A DNA stretch of 64,000 nucleotides, taken from the NCBI RefSeq assembly GCF_029407905.1, contig NC_073624.1:7328501-7392500 (forward strand), read 5' to 3'. Below, in pieces: positions 10,501-22,500 of this stretch (positions are counted from its first letter, which is position 1; each line of letters starts with the position of its first letter). This stretch comes from Bubalus kerabau. Lineage: Eukaryota; Chordata; Mammalia; Artiodactyla; Bovidae. The notes beneath the pieces were generated by a model, which was given only the letters and a program-made list of their open reading frames with translations, did no database searches and was not told the DNA's origin. The translations under genes were made by a program, and so were the position numbers.

Positions 10501-13500
10501 ATAAGCTGATTTTTTTTTTAAGTTAACCCCTTCACATTGCTGGTAATCTGGAAAATCAGATTAAAACATTTCCAGTTAAGAGCTCTTTGTCCCTGTGGAG
10601 AGACACCTAGGAGGTAAGCTAGTGTGCTCAATTGCTCAGTCATGTCCAACTCTTGCATGGACTGTAGCCTGCCAGGCTCCTCTGTCCTGGGGATTCTCCA
10701 GGCAAGAGTACTGGAGTGGGTTGCCATTTCCTTCTCCAGGGGATCTTCACGACCCAGGGGTTGAACCCAGGTCTCCTGTATTGCAGTCAGACTCTTTACC
10801 GACTGAGCTACTAGAGAAGCCCAAGGTGAGCCTGGGCTACTTTCAGTTTTCACCCACGAGCTAATGCCGCCTGCCCCTGGAGTCCCATCCCTGCCACCCG
10901 CTTTTTGCTTATTAGTAGACATTTATTTAGCACCAGCAGTATACAAGGTGAGCATGTCCCATTGCCAACTTGTGTGTCTATACACACAATCTCCACTACC
11001 TTAATTGGCGAGGGAGGTAGATGGAGTATTTTCTCCTTGGCTTTTATATACTGACTTTACTCTTATAATCAGGACCTCAGTCTACATTCTTTGTTGTTTA
11101 TGATGAAAAACAGGGCTAATATCCACAGCTTCCATTTGTTTTCATGTGCATACCTCACAGGCTTCCAAATCAATGCAATGGGTGTGCCAGCAAGCTTAGA
11201 GACATGCTGCCATCTGACCCATGCACTCTGCAGCTTGCTGAGGAAGTCCTAGTGGGAAAACAGTCTGCTTTTCTGTAATGTGCTTATAGCCACTGAGCCT
11301 AATTCACATCCCCCAATGGCCTTGTGCCCTGATTCAGTCTCAAACCCTCACCACCTACTCACCTACTGTGTCTCAGTCTGAACGAAAAAATTTAAAAATC
11401 ACTCCAGTGCCACTTTACAATGCTGGTCACCCCCAGAGGAGGCCATGACCCTGGTTCTTGTCCTCATGAGAGCCCCATGAGGACAAGCTAATGTTACATT
11501 TACAGGGCAGCTAACGTTATATTTCTACCTGAGCTGCTCTAACAAGTACATGGTCATACCCCCCCTTTTATTTTTTCTCTTTACACTGGACAAATCATGG
11601 GTTTTATTTACCGGTTTGAAATGATGTTAATAAATATTTGTCCCACTCTACTATGTAAAGATGTGAGAATAAGGATAACTATGAAGCACTTTAAGAAAGG
11701 ATGTGAATCCACTCAATCCATTTTAAGTTGTTTCTAGGTGTTTGGTAGATGGATTGATAAATGACAGAAGGATAAATAAGAGGATCTTTTTTTCTGTAGT
11801 TTCTATCACCATTCTATGGGTGGATGGGATCTTAAGCATACCTTGATGTGGTTGAATAAAGAGGAAGTATAATGTCCAGGTTGGGGCTTCTCCGGTGCCT
11901 CAGCGCACAGAATCTGCCTACCCTGCAGGAGCCGCAGGAGATGTGAGTTCGATCCTTGTGTTGGAAAGATCCCCTGGAAGACGGCATGGCTGTCGCACCC
12001 CAGTATTCTAGCCTGGAGAAGCCCATGGACAGAGGAGCCTGGCACGCTATAGTCCACAGGATTGGCACGCACGCATGCATAATGTCCAGCTTACAAATAA
12101 GTTCAATGATCAGTACAGAGAATATCAAGGAGAATGAAGTAGGACTTGTTTCCCACAACTTTGCATTGTTTTTCAGGTGTAAAACTCAGTGGCAGGAAGG
12201 TCTTCCGAGGCCTCACTCCAAAAACCCATTATTTTAGTAGGACTGGGTTTGAACCAGTGCATCTGGACCTGCCACCTGTCTTCCTGGGTCATTGAGCGTG
12301 GGCATCTGAGAAGGCAGAAGCAGGGTGCAATATGCCAGGGTTGCAAAGTCATTTGAATAACAAGCCAGGGCAGCCAAGATTGAGGCTCATTAGCCTCATT
12401 AGCACCGTGTGTCAACCACCACAGCTGTGCATGTAATATCTCTGATCCAGGTTCTTTGCTCAGCCCTAGAATCACAAAGATGCATAAGCAGTGGCCCTTG
12501 TCCTTGAGACCATTATAGTCTAACGAGGGGAAAAGACCTATAAGTAGGTAGTTTTTATACCAAGGTGCTGTGAGCAGCCATAAAACTATCAAATGGTAAA
12601 GCCTAAAAGAAAAAAGAGGTATTCTTTTTGTGGGGCACGTATTATGTGCCAGGCACTGTGCTGGGCCTCTTTCATGTGTCATCTCTTAATCTTGGAAATG
12701 TTATGAGCTGGATGCTATTACTATGCCTTTCGTTCCCTAACAGAATCGAAAACCAAGGTTCCCACAGTGCCAACCAATAGAACTTCCTGCAGTGATGGAA
12801 ACGTTCTAGATCTGCACTGTCCCATGGCTAACTGCTAGCCACACGTGGCTGTTGAGAGTGCTTGAAATGCGGTACTGAATTTGTTCTTTTGATTTTAAAA
12901 GCCACTTGTGGTCAGTGACTATCATGCTGAACAGCTCAGGCTTAGAAAAGTTCTCAACTTCTCCAAGTTGATCTACGTGACCTGCTTCTCCATTACTTCT
13001 GCTCACCTCCTGCTTTTCTCCTCACTCACCCGCTCTAGCCACACTGGCCTCCTGAAGGTCCCTCGGATACACCTAGCATGTCCTGCCTCTGCATGGCTCC
13101 CTCCCTTGCCTCCTTCAGGCCTTTGCTTAAATGCCACCTTCACAAATAGGCCCACCCTGGCCGTCGCTGAAATGCCCAGTCTCCCTTATCCTGCTCTTAT
13201 TTTTATCACTCATTATTGTTAACCTACTGTGGTTTATTATGCTTATTAGTATTATTTATTGACTGTCCTATCTCCACACCCTGTGAATGCATTGAAGGAG
13301 TTTTTTTTTTTGTCTCCTTTGCATTCTGACGTATCCTTAATGCCAAGTACATCACCTGAAGTTTAATAGTCACTTAATAAACATTGATTCACTGACTTTT
13401 AAAAGTTAGTGAATTTTAAAAATATTAGCCATACCATTCAGCTTGCAGGATCCTAGTTCCCCAACGAGGGACCAAACCCAGGCCCTGGGCAGTGAAAGCG

Positions 13501-16500
13501 CAGAGTCCTAACCATCAGACCACCAGGGAATTCTCAGAACCTGTGTTCTTCTTTACTACACTGTACTTCCTGTCTTATTAGTATAGTGTTCTTCCCAAAG
13601 TAGATGAGAGCAGGATCACCCAGGAGAAAGCAGGATCCCTTATCTGTCCAGTTTCATGCATCATTGCATGTCTCCAAGGAAATAAACATCAGATTGCTGC
13701 CATTTAGACAATAAGCTGCTTTTTATGTGTCCATCCAGAAGACTACACCAGCTGGATTTAAAAGGCAGTGTTAGTCTCTCCACTTTACACACGGTAAAAG
13801 GAAGAGTGTGGTGTTTTAGAGTCTCCTAGAGTCGGCTGGAAGAGATGAAGAATCCAACTCAGTGCCTGTCCTAAATGGGTTATCACTTCCTTTTGGCATC
13901 CGTTTCTGTTTCTGATCCATCTCTGGAATTTCAGCTCGGTTTGGATCAAGGCAGAGCCTGCCCCACAGTCCCCAAAACCCTGGGCCAGAATCCCTCTGTC
14001 CCATTTGTGACCTTGTGGTCAAAGCAGCCGGTCTCCTAGTGAAAAGCAGACTGGTCTCTAGAGGCAGAAGAACTCTGCTACATTTTATTTTCCTTTGTTA
14101 TTTCATTTAGCCTCACAGCACTAACAGCAAAGTGTAAAATGATTACATGTAATACAGGATTTCAGACTAATCTGATGGATACTGAAATCTGTTCTTAGAT
14201 CTTACCTATCAACCCTGAAGTGGAATTTCTTTGATCTTTTTAAAAAATTATATCCAGTATCTCCATTTATCAGAATTCTTTGTCCCACACACTGTGCTGC
14301 TTTACACCAATAATCATTACTGATTACAACAACTTTGTATTGATGAAACTGAAGCTCAGGTTGAGTAAACTTGCCCAAGATCGACCTCTAGCAAAGGGAA
14401 AAGCTCAGATCTGAACTTATGCCATATTCTTTTTTTTTTAATATGGACTATTTTTAAAGTCTTTAATTTGTTACAATATTATTTGCATTTTTAATGGTTT
14501 TTTTTTTGGCCACGAAGTATGTGGGATTTTAGCTCCCTGACCAGGGATTGAACCTGTACTTCCTGCATTGGAAGGCAGAGTCTTAACCACTGGACTGCAG
14601 GGAAGTCCTATGCCATATTCTTAACTGCTTTTAATGACACTATGCTTCATCATCAATAGGTTGTCATGGAGGAGCCATGGTTTCTTTTGTCTCTTCCAAA
14701 AAAAGAAAATTAGGCTAAGGTTATCTGTTTTAAGTTTGCTTGAAGGGGCAAGATAGTGCAGGTTAGGCAGAGGGAAAAGTGTAATCATATCAGCTCCCCT
14801 TCTGTACAGGGCCTAGTTTCATCCTTTAGAAAGTCACAGGGCAAACACCAAAGCATTGAAGGCAAAAGTAAGCACTCTTTGCTTCAGATCAGATCAGTCA
14901 CTCAGTCATGTCCGACTCTTTGCAACCCCATGAATCACAGCATGCCAGGCCTCCCTGTCCATCACCAACTCCGGAGTTCACTCAGACTCAGGTCCATCGA
15001 GTCAGTGATGCCATCCAACCATCTCATTCTCTGTTGTCCCCTTCTCCTCTTTGCTTAGCACTCAGTAAACAGTTACCCTGAAATGATAACCAGAGGTGGG
15101 TGAGTGATGTTTGATTTCGCTCTCGTGTCCTTCACTGTGCTTCCTCTTTATCCTCGGCACTCCTGCATCTCCCATGGTTGACTGCGCAGACCTCCTCACT
15201 CTATTGTCTCTCAGTTCTCTTCCCTCCAGTACATCTTCTGTTCCTACAGTTCTCTCTTGGAAGACACAGTTATCATTTGAAAACCTGGGTCCGGTCGTGG
15301 CCCTGTGCTGCCTCGCACCCCCATGGCCTGCAGTGTGGGGCGGCCTTCCGCGCAGGTTAGCTGTCTCCTCGCACCCTGGCCTGCCACTTGTCCTCTTCCC
15401 GCCATCACTGCACCCTTTGCTGTACCCTGCCTTAGTCTTTTTCATAGCTCTGTGTCTGCATATGCTGTTCCCTCTGGCAGAAATGTCCACCCCTCTCCCT
15501 GTTTGTTCACTGGTTACATTGCAGCTCTGAAGTAGTTCAGAACTTTACCTTTATTACGTTTACTTATATTATGGAGCCTATCAGCATTCACAATAAACAG
15601 TGGAAAATTCTGAAAGAGATGGGAATACCAGACCACCTGATCTGCCTCTTGAGAAATTTGTATGCAGGTCAGGAAGCAACAGTTAGAACTGGACATGGAA
15701 CAACAGACTGGTTCCAAATAGGAAAAGGAGTTCGTCAAGGCTGTATATTGTCACCCTGCTTATTTAACTTCTATGCAGAGTACATCATGAGAAATGCTGG
15801 ACTGGAAGAAACACAAGCTGGAATCAAGATTGCCGGGAGAAATATCAATAACCTCAGATATGCAGATGACACCACCCTTATGGCAGAAAGTGAAGAGGAA
15901 CTAAAAAGCCTCTTGATGAGAGTAAAAGTGGAGAGTGAAAAAGTTGGGTTAAAGCTCAACATTCAGAAAACGAAGATCATGGCATCTGGTCCCACCACTT
16001 CATGGGAAATAGATGGGGAAACAGTGGAAACAGTGTCAGACTTTCTTTTTCTGGGCCCCAAAATCACTACAGATGGTGACTGCAGCCATGAAATTAAAAG
16101 ACGCTTACTCCTTGGAAGGAAAGTTATGACCAACCTAGATAGCATATTCAAAAGCAGACACATTACTTTGCCAACAAAGGTTCGTCTAGTCAAGGCTATG
16201 GTTTTTCCTATGGTCATGTATGGATGTGAGAGTTGGACTGTGAAGAAGGCTGAGCACCGAAGAATTGATGCTTTTGAACTGTGATGTTGGAGAAGACTCT
16301 TGAGAGTCCCTTGGACTGCAAGGAGATCCAACCAGTCCATTCTGAAGGAGATCAGCCCTGGGATTTCTTTGGAAGGAATGATACTAAAGCTGAAACTCCA
16401 GTACTTTGGCCACCTCATGCGAAGAGTTGACTCATTGGAAAAGACTCTGATGCTGGGAGGGATTGGGGGCAAGAGGAGAAGGGGACAACAGAGGATGAGA

Positions 16501-19500
16501 TGGCTGGATGGCATTACTGACTCGATGGACGTGAGTCTGAGTGAACTCCGGGAGTTGGTGATGGACAGGGAGGCCTGGCGTGCTGTGATTCATGGGGTCG
16601 CAAAGAGTCGGACACGACTGAGCGACTGAACTGATCTGATCAGCATTCTGTGTTAGTTACGTATGTCTCTTTTTCCATTTGACTTTGGGCTCCTTAAAGG
16701 CAGGACTTGCATTTCGTACTTGCATTTCCGTATCTCTCATCACTTCTGGCATATAGAGGTATAGAGGTACAGAATACACATGCATTGGCTGGTCAAATGG
16801 ATGGCATCTTCAGAGTTCATTCTTGTTTTCTAGAGGATTTCACCTCACACATGCTCAATGAAGAAGTGGATAATAGCTTTTTTATACTCTTGTTTTACTT
16901 TGTCTCTGTAGATGAGACAGAAATTAAAAAGATAGAGTTGAATTGACCCTAAAGGAGAAAGAAAAGCAGACATAAAATTGGGTACATCGGGACTTCCCTG
17001 GGGTCCAGTGGCTAAGACTCCACACTCCCAATGCAGCGGCTCTGAATTCTATCCTTGGTCAGGGCACTAGATCCCACATGCTGCAACTAAGACTTGGCAC
17101 ACACACACAAAAAAGGGTACATCAATACCAGTGTTTCTGCTTGAATTCTGCTTAAGGATTCTGATTATTTTTCAACTTATTTAACACGACATATCATGTC
17201 ACAACCTAAGGACCTTATCAGAGTTCCCCCAAGAGGTTTATAAGGGGTTCCTCTGATCTGAATTTGCTCTGGCTGGGAGGCAAAAGTTAGTCTAGTCCCA
17301 AGTGACTAAATCTCTCTCTTTTTTTTTTTTTTTTTCTCTCCACAGGGAAACAACTGGAAGGCATCTGGTAAGTTGGGTGGGGCTCCTTACATTGGCTGGT
17401 TTATGAAACCAAACAACATCATGCGTTTCAGGTTCCAGTCTGTGGCTTCCAGTTTGAAACTTAGCTCTCTAAGCCACAAACCTTCACATTCTAATGCAGT
17501 GGTTCCCAGCCAGGAGTTACCAGCGTGTTGAGACGTTTAGGGTGGATGGGCGGAGGCCAGGGTTGCTGCGGTAAACATCCTGCAGTGCACAGGACGCCCT
17601 CCACAATGAAGACTCATCCAGCTGAAAATATTGGTGGCGCAGATATTTCACCTGTCCTAAGGAAAGGCGGAATGATGTATGCCCACCCCGACCAAGGTTT
17701 CTAACTACAGAAGTCATGAGGACCCCACGTGGGTCTTAAAACACAACTTCATTGGGCTCTCAGACTCATCCCTGTCAGACACAGGATGATGGCTGGGCTC
17801 TGTTCCATTTCTGAGGAAACCGTAGGTCAGAATTCTGACTGGATCCTAGAGCCTACTGACATTTTGGTTGACCAGATGACCATTGCTTTGTTTGACCGGA
17901 ACCAAGAAGTAATATGAGCACCTTTGCTTGAAATAGGTCCACACTGAACACCATCTGGTCTTTCCATCAACGTGGTCCAGGTTAACTACTCCTGTGAGTT
18001 TGAAAAGTCTGGGAACAATCTATGGCCATACCACCCTGAACACACCTGATCTCATATGAAAGGTCTGAAAACACATCTTGGTCTGCAGAGCTTTATTTCA
18101 GTATTGTTTAGTTAATGTTGGGGTGACTCTGAAGACTCCCCTTTGCTCATGTGATCCACAACAAGGGACATTTCTGCCACCAGGAGAACGTAGGCGGTGT
18201 CTGCAGACATGTTTAGTTATCACCACAGAGGGCACGAGGGATGCTAGTGCCATCTAGTGGGGACAGACCAGGATCTGCTAAACCTAGAATGCGCAGGCCA
18301 GCCCCCACAGCAGAGGATTAGCCGGCCCCAAATGTCACTAGTGCCAGTGCCGAGAAGCTCTGATCTATGATGTTTATCTTACCTTTGTTTGGTTAGGATT
18401 ATAAAGCTGTTGACCTTGTAAGTCATGTCCTGAGGCAGAAGTTACTCTTACAGCAGGGTGGTGTTTGCTTTTCCTCAGACCATAAGCCATCTGGCTCATT
18501 CTCCCTCTTCTCTGTGTCGCAGGCACACCTCCATAGTCGTGCACAAGGATGAGTTCTTCTTCGGCAGTGGTGGCATCTCCAGCTGTCCGCCAGTGAGTGT
18601 CTGCCCCCACCCCGTCCACGGTCCCAGGTTCCCGGGAGTTCCCATAGTCCAGGAACCTTGCTGTCCTCCGTAGTTCTGGCATCCAGCCAGTGTAGGTAGC
18701 CCTGTGGCCTAGTTCTTCATGATGACCTCAAGACTCAGTTCCAGAATACCCTTCACAGGTCCGCCAGGCAGCTGCCCCCTGTCTGCTCCCATGGCGTTCG
18801 TGGTTCCTCTGTCACATTGGGCATGTGATGGTGAAACGGGCTGTTGCTGAGTCTCCACAGGGAGCCCGGTGTGTGCTCCTTGTAAGCTTGAGACTGTCTC
18901 GCTCTTCTGTCACCATGGCCAGCTCAGTGCCTCTTTCCTGATGTGAACTCAGTCAATGTGAAGCTGATGAGGGCTCTGACAGAGAGAGGGAGGTGCCCAA
19001 AGTTACGTAGCCGGTTGCAGCACTAGTACTAAAACTCAGGTTTCTCTGACTCCAAATCCCATGTCCTTTCCCAGAAAATGTCTGTCTGAGCTATCTAAGT
19101 GTTGTCCCAGGAGGTACTCAAGCAAAGACCAAAAAAACATTCATTTTGATACTCATAAATGGGATGTCATGTTTTATTTCTCCCTTCTACTGGTCCCCCA
19201 CCTCCTATAACCAAGTCCTTCATTAAGCCCAATTCAGTTCCACCTTGTAAGTGTATCTCAAAGCAGTCTGTCCCTCTTCATCTCTTCTCATTTCTCCGGA
19301 GTTTTCACCTTAATCCAGTCACCCTCATTTCTAGCCTGGACCATAGCAGTGCATCCGCTCTTCCTTCTCAGTCGGTTCTCTGTACAGATGGCGAAGCAAT
19401 CTTTTCACACCCCAACTCTGATCATAGCATTCCCCTGCTTAAATCAGAACTCTCCCCACTGCTCTCAGAATAAAAACCAGAAAGCTCAGCATAGCCTCCA

Positions 19501-22500
19501 AGGCCCCATCCGATCTGGGCTTGCTCCCTCTCTCTAGATAGCCCCTTTGCAGGTTGTGCCCTTCCCCACCCTTACCCCCCCTTCTCATTCCTTGAACATC
19601 TTGGACATTTAAACCTGTCCTCTGACATCAGTCCCTGATCCTTCACTGGGTTAACTCTCTCCATCCTTAAGGTGAGCTCACTATCACTTTCTTAGACAAG
19701 TCTTCTCTGACCTTTTGGACTGGGAAGGTCCCCTGTTTTATGTACTAATGGCATTCTGTACTTTTTCCAACAAGACCCTTATCACAGCTCATAATTATAC
19801 ATTGGTTTGCCTTTATTGCTAGACTGTAAGCTCCACGTGGACAAGAATCTCATCTGTTTTGTCCACATACCTCCAGTGCCTTGCATGAGGCCTGGCATGT
19901 AGTAGGTTCTCAATAACATATTTGTTATACGAGTGAAGAGTAGTGGGTCAAATAGTGACCTTTTGGTCTCTTGCATCTCTGACTACAGTAATCTGCTCAC
20001 CACACTTTCCCCTCGAATCTTGTCAGGCACACAGTGGGTGCTCAAGAGCTATTGCATGAATTTGTGATCTTTTCAAGGAGCACTGCTCTGAAGTGCACTC
20101 CCTCACTCCCCAGTCCATTCCCAGCCCTCTCCTCCCCACTGATCCTGTTGCTTTCCCCTCGGCTGGTTCCCCCAGGGCCTCAGTCTCTCCTTGCATCTGC
20201 TACGCCAGTCTGTTAACCCGTGGCTGAGGGGTTTTGGTAGGCCTTTCAGGGGCCAGTAACTCCCTTGCCAGGGGAACCCTATCACCTTGTTAAATTAGCC
20301 TCACAGATCAAAAAGGAACTGAATCGTGGAAATATCTGCCAGCTTTTTCACAGTTCTTCACGTTTTCCCAGTGTTACAGGGGGATCAAGTGTGTCATATG
20401 AAAAGCTGGCTGCATCCATGATGAATACGGGCATGGAACGATGGCCGCCAGGTGTGAGCCGTTTCTGGCCATCCTGCTCAGCCCTCGTGACTAGGCCTGC
20501 TGGAACAAAGGGAGACTGCAGGTTCTGGGTTTCTGTGTCTGTCCATTGAAGGACTGGACAGTATCAGGAGGCCGACCTGCAGAAGACTCAGCTTCCCAGG
20601 GCCTCACCAGAAACCGGACACCCGACTTCTCAGCCATGTTGTCAGCCCACGGCCACGGACAGTCTCCAGGAGCCTCTAAGCTGTTGTAGCCTTGACACAA
20701 AGAGGAAATAAGTCTTCCTCTGCCCCAGGTGTTCTGAAAGTTAGAAGTTGTTGGAGCAAAGCATTTGTGGTCTTCCATGGCAGGGGAAAAAATTCAGCAG
20801 AGGGAGTGACTTACTGGCTTTCTTTCTGTTGGCTCTTGTAGGGAAGGACTTTGCTTGGGCCCCCAGATTCTGTGGTTGATGTTGGGAGCACAGAAGTCAC
20901 AGAAGAAATCTTTCTGGAGTACCTGTCCTCCCTGGGGGAGTCTCTGTTCCGGTGAGTGGAGAACAGGGGAGACGGTAGTCGTGTCTGTCTCCCCAACTAG
21001 ATAATTGGCCCCCAGATGGCAGCCACCAGGTCATTTCCCCCAGAGCACTCAGCCCAAGGTCTGGCCCAGTATTTGCTGAACTACTTAGGATGGGAAAGGA
21101 GCTACCGTGCCACAAAAAGAGCTCAGCACTGCCTCCAAGGCCGCTGTTCCATCCAGCACACCTACTGCTGAAACTTTGAGGGAAGGAAGAGCTATTTATT
21201 CCTTCTGATTAAAAGCAGCTGCTGCTATTTCAGCACATGCTGCTCTCAACCAAGTATTTTGTCCTGAAAATCAGAAACAGGGTTTGTAGAGAGGTTGGGA
21301 TGAAATACACTGGAGCAGGTTTTCTCTTACTGAAGCTTGAGTCAGTTTCAACTGTTAAAATTCTAACCCCGGAGCTCGGCTTTTGTGAATGCAAAGATTC
21401 TCCTGAAATGGAGGAACCATATGTTTTTATTTCATTCTTCCCTTTAAATACCCAGAGTGGCAAACCAAGCTCTGCTTGGGAGTGCAGGAAAGGAATTCCC
21501 TGTCCTCAGATTCAGCTGTGGTCACCCTCCCATTGCCTGATCTCTGTTTCATGTACACGCTTACTGACTCATATCTGTGTCCCAAACCTTTCTCACAATG
21601 TACAGAAGTGAAGCCTACAACATCTTTGAGAACAACTGTAACACCTTCAGCAACGAAGTGGCACAGTTCCTAACCGGGCGGAAGATCCCTTCTTACATCA
21701 CTGACCTTCCCTCTGAAATTCTTTCCACGTAAGTGGCCTCCGTCTCTGCCTCTGCCTTTGAAATCCCCACTCACAGACAAGGTCTCTCCTCTGGCCCACA
21801 TCCGCCTCCTTCCCCATCACTGCCCCCCCCACCCAATCCTGCCAGGCTGGGTAGGGTGTCATGATGGCAGCTTCTACCTTGGAAGGCCACCAATTCTTTC
21901 TGCCCTCGGAGGCTCACCTGTGTTACCTTCACCCTCCTACTCTACCCTGTACCAACTCTACCCTGGCCTGAGGGCAACTGCAGAACGTAGAAACCCACTT
22001 GACGCCGGCCCCAGTGTTTGTACAGAATCCTGGCATTTGTCTTTCCCATTGCACATGAAGCTTGCCACTCCCCAGAAGTGCCCGGTTAAAAGGCAGTTTA
22101 GATGGACGAGCAGAGTAAGTCGGAGAATTAGTCAGGGGACTTGTTTTGAAACTGTCAAGTCTTTCTTCCCTTGGACCTTGAACTCTTTGACATCCTCAAA
22201 GACAACCTCCCAGTCAACCTCGTACCTCGTAGCACACAGACAGCCCTCAGTAGATGTTTTCTTCAAAACCACCCTGTAGCCCCCCAACCCTGATGTGGTC
22301 CAAGCTTTGTGGGCCACCATCCAGGCAGTGTCCTTTCCGGGGACATGCACACTCAGTGCCCTTTTGCCCCTCCCTCCCCTTGCGTTCAGGCAGCCTCTGC
22401 CCGCTGCAGGACCAGGCCCATTTCCTGACTCTGACTCAGTTACTCTGAACTGAGGACCTGTCCAGCAGAGATCCTGACAGGTTTAGCAGGCTGGCAGGGT

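Noticed and set aside
12173..12682. 169-codon minus-strand frame in DESI1 intron 1
   Set aside because: No domain, intronic, and partly over an ancient repeat (MIR/L2-like block near 12640). Considered chance.
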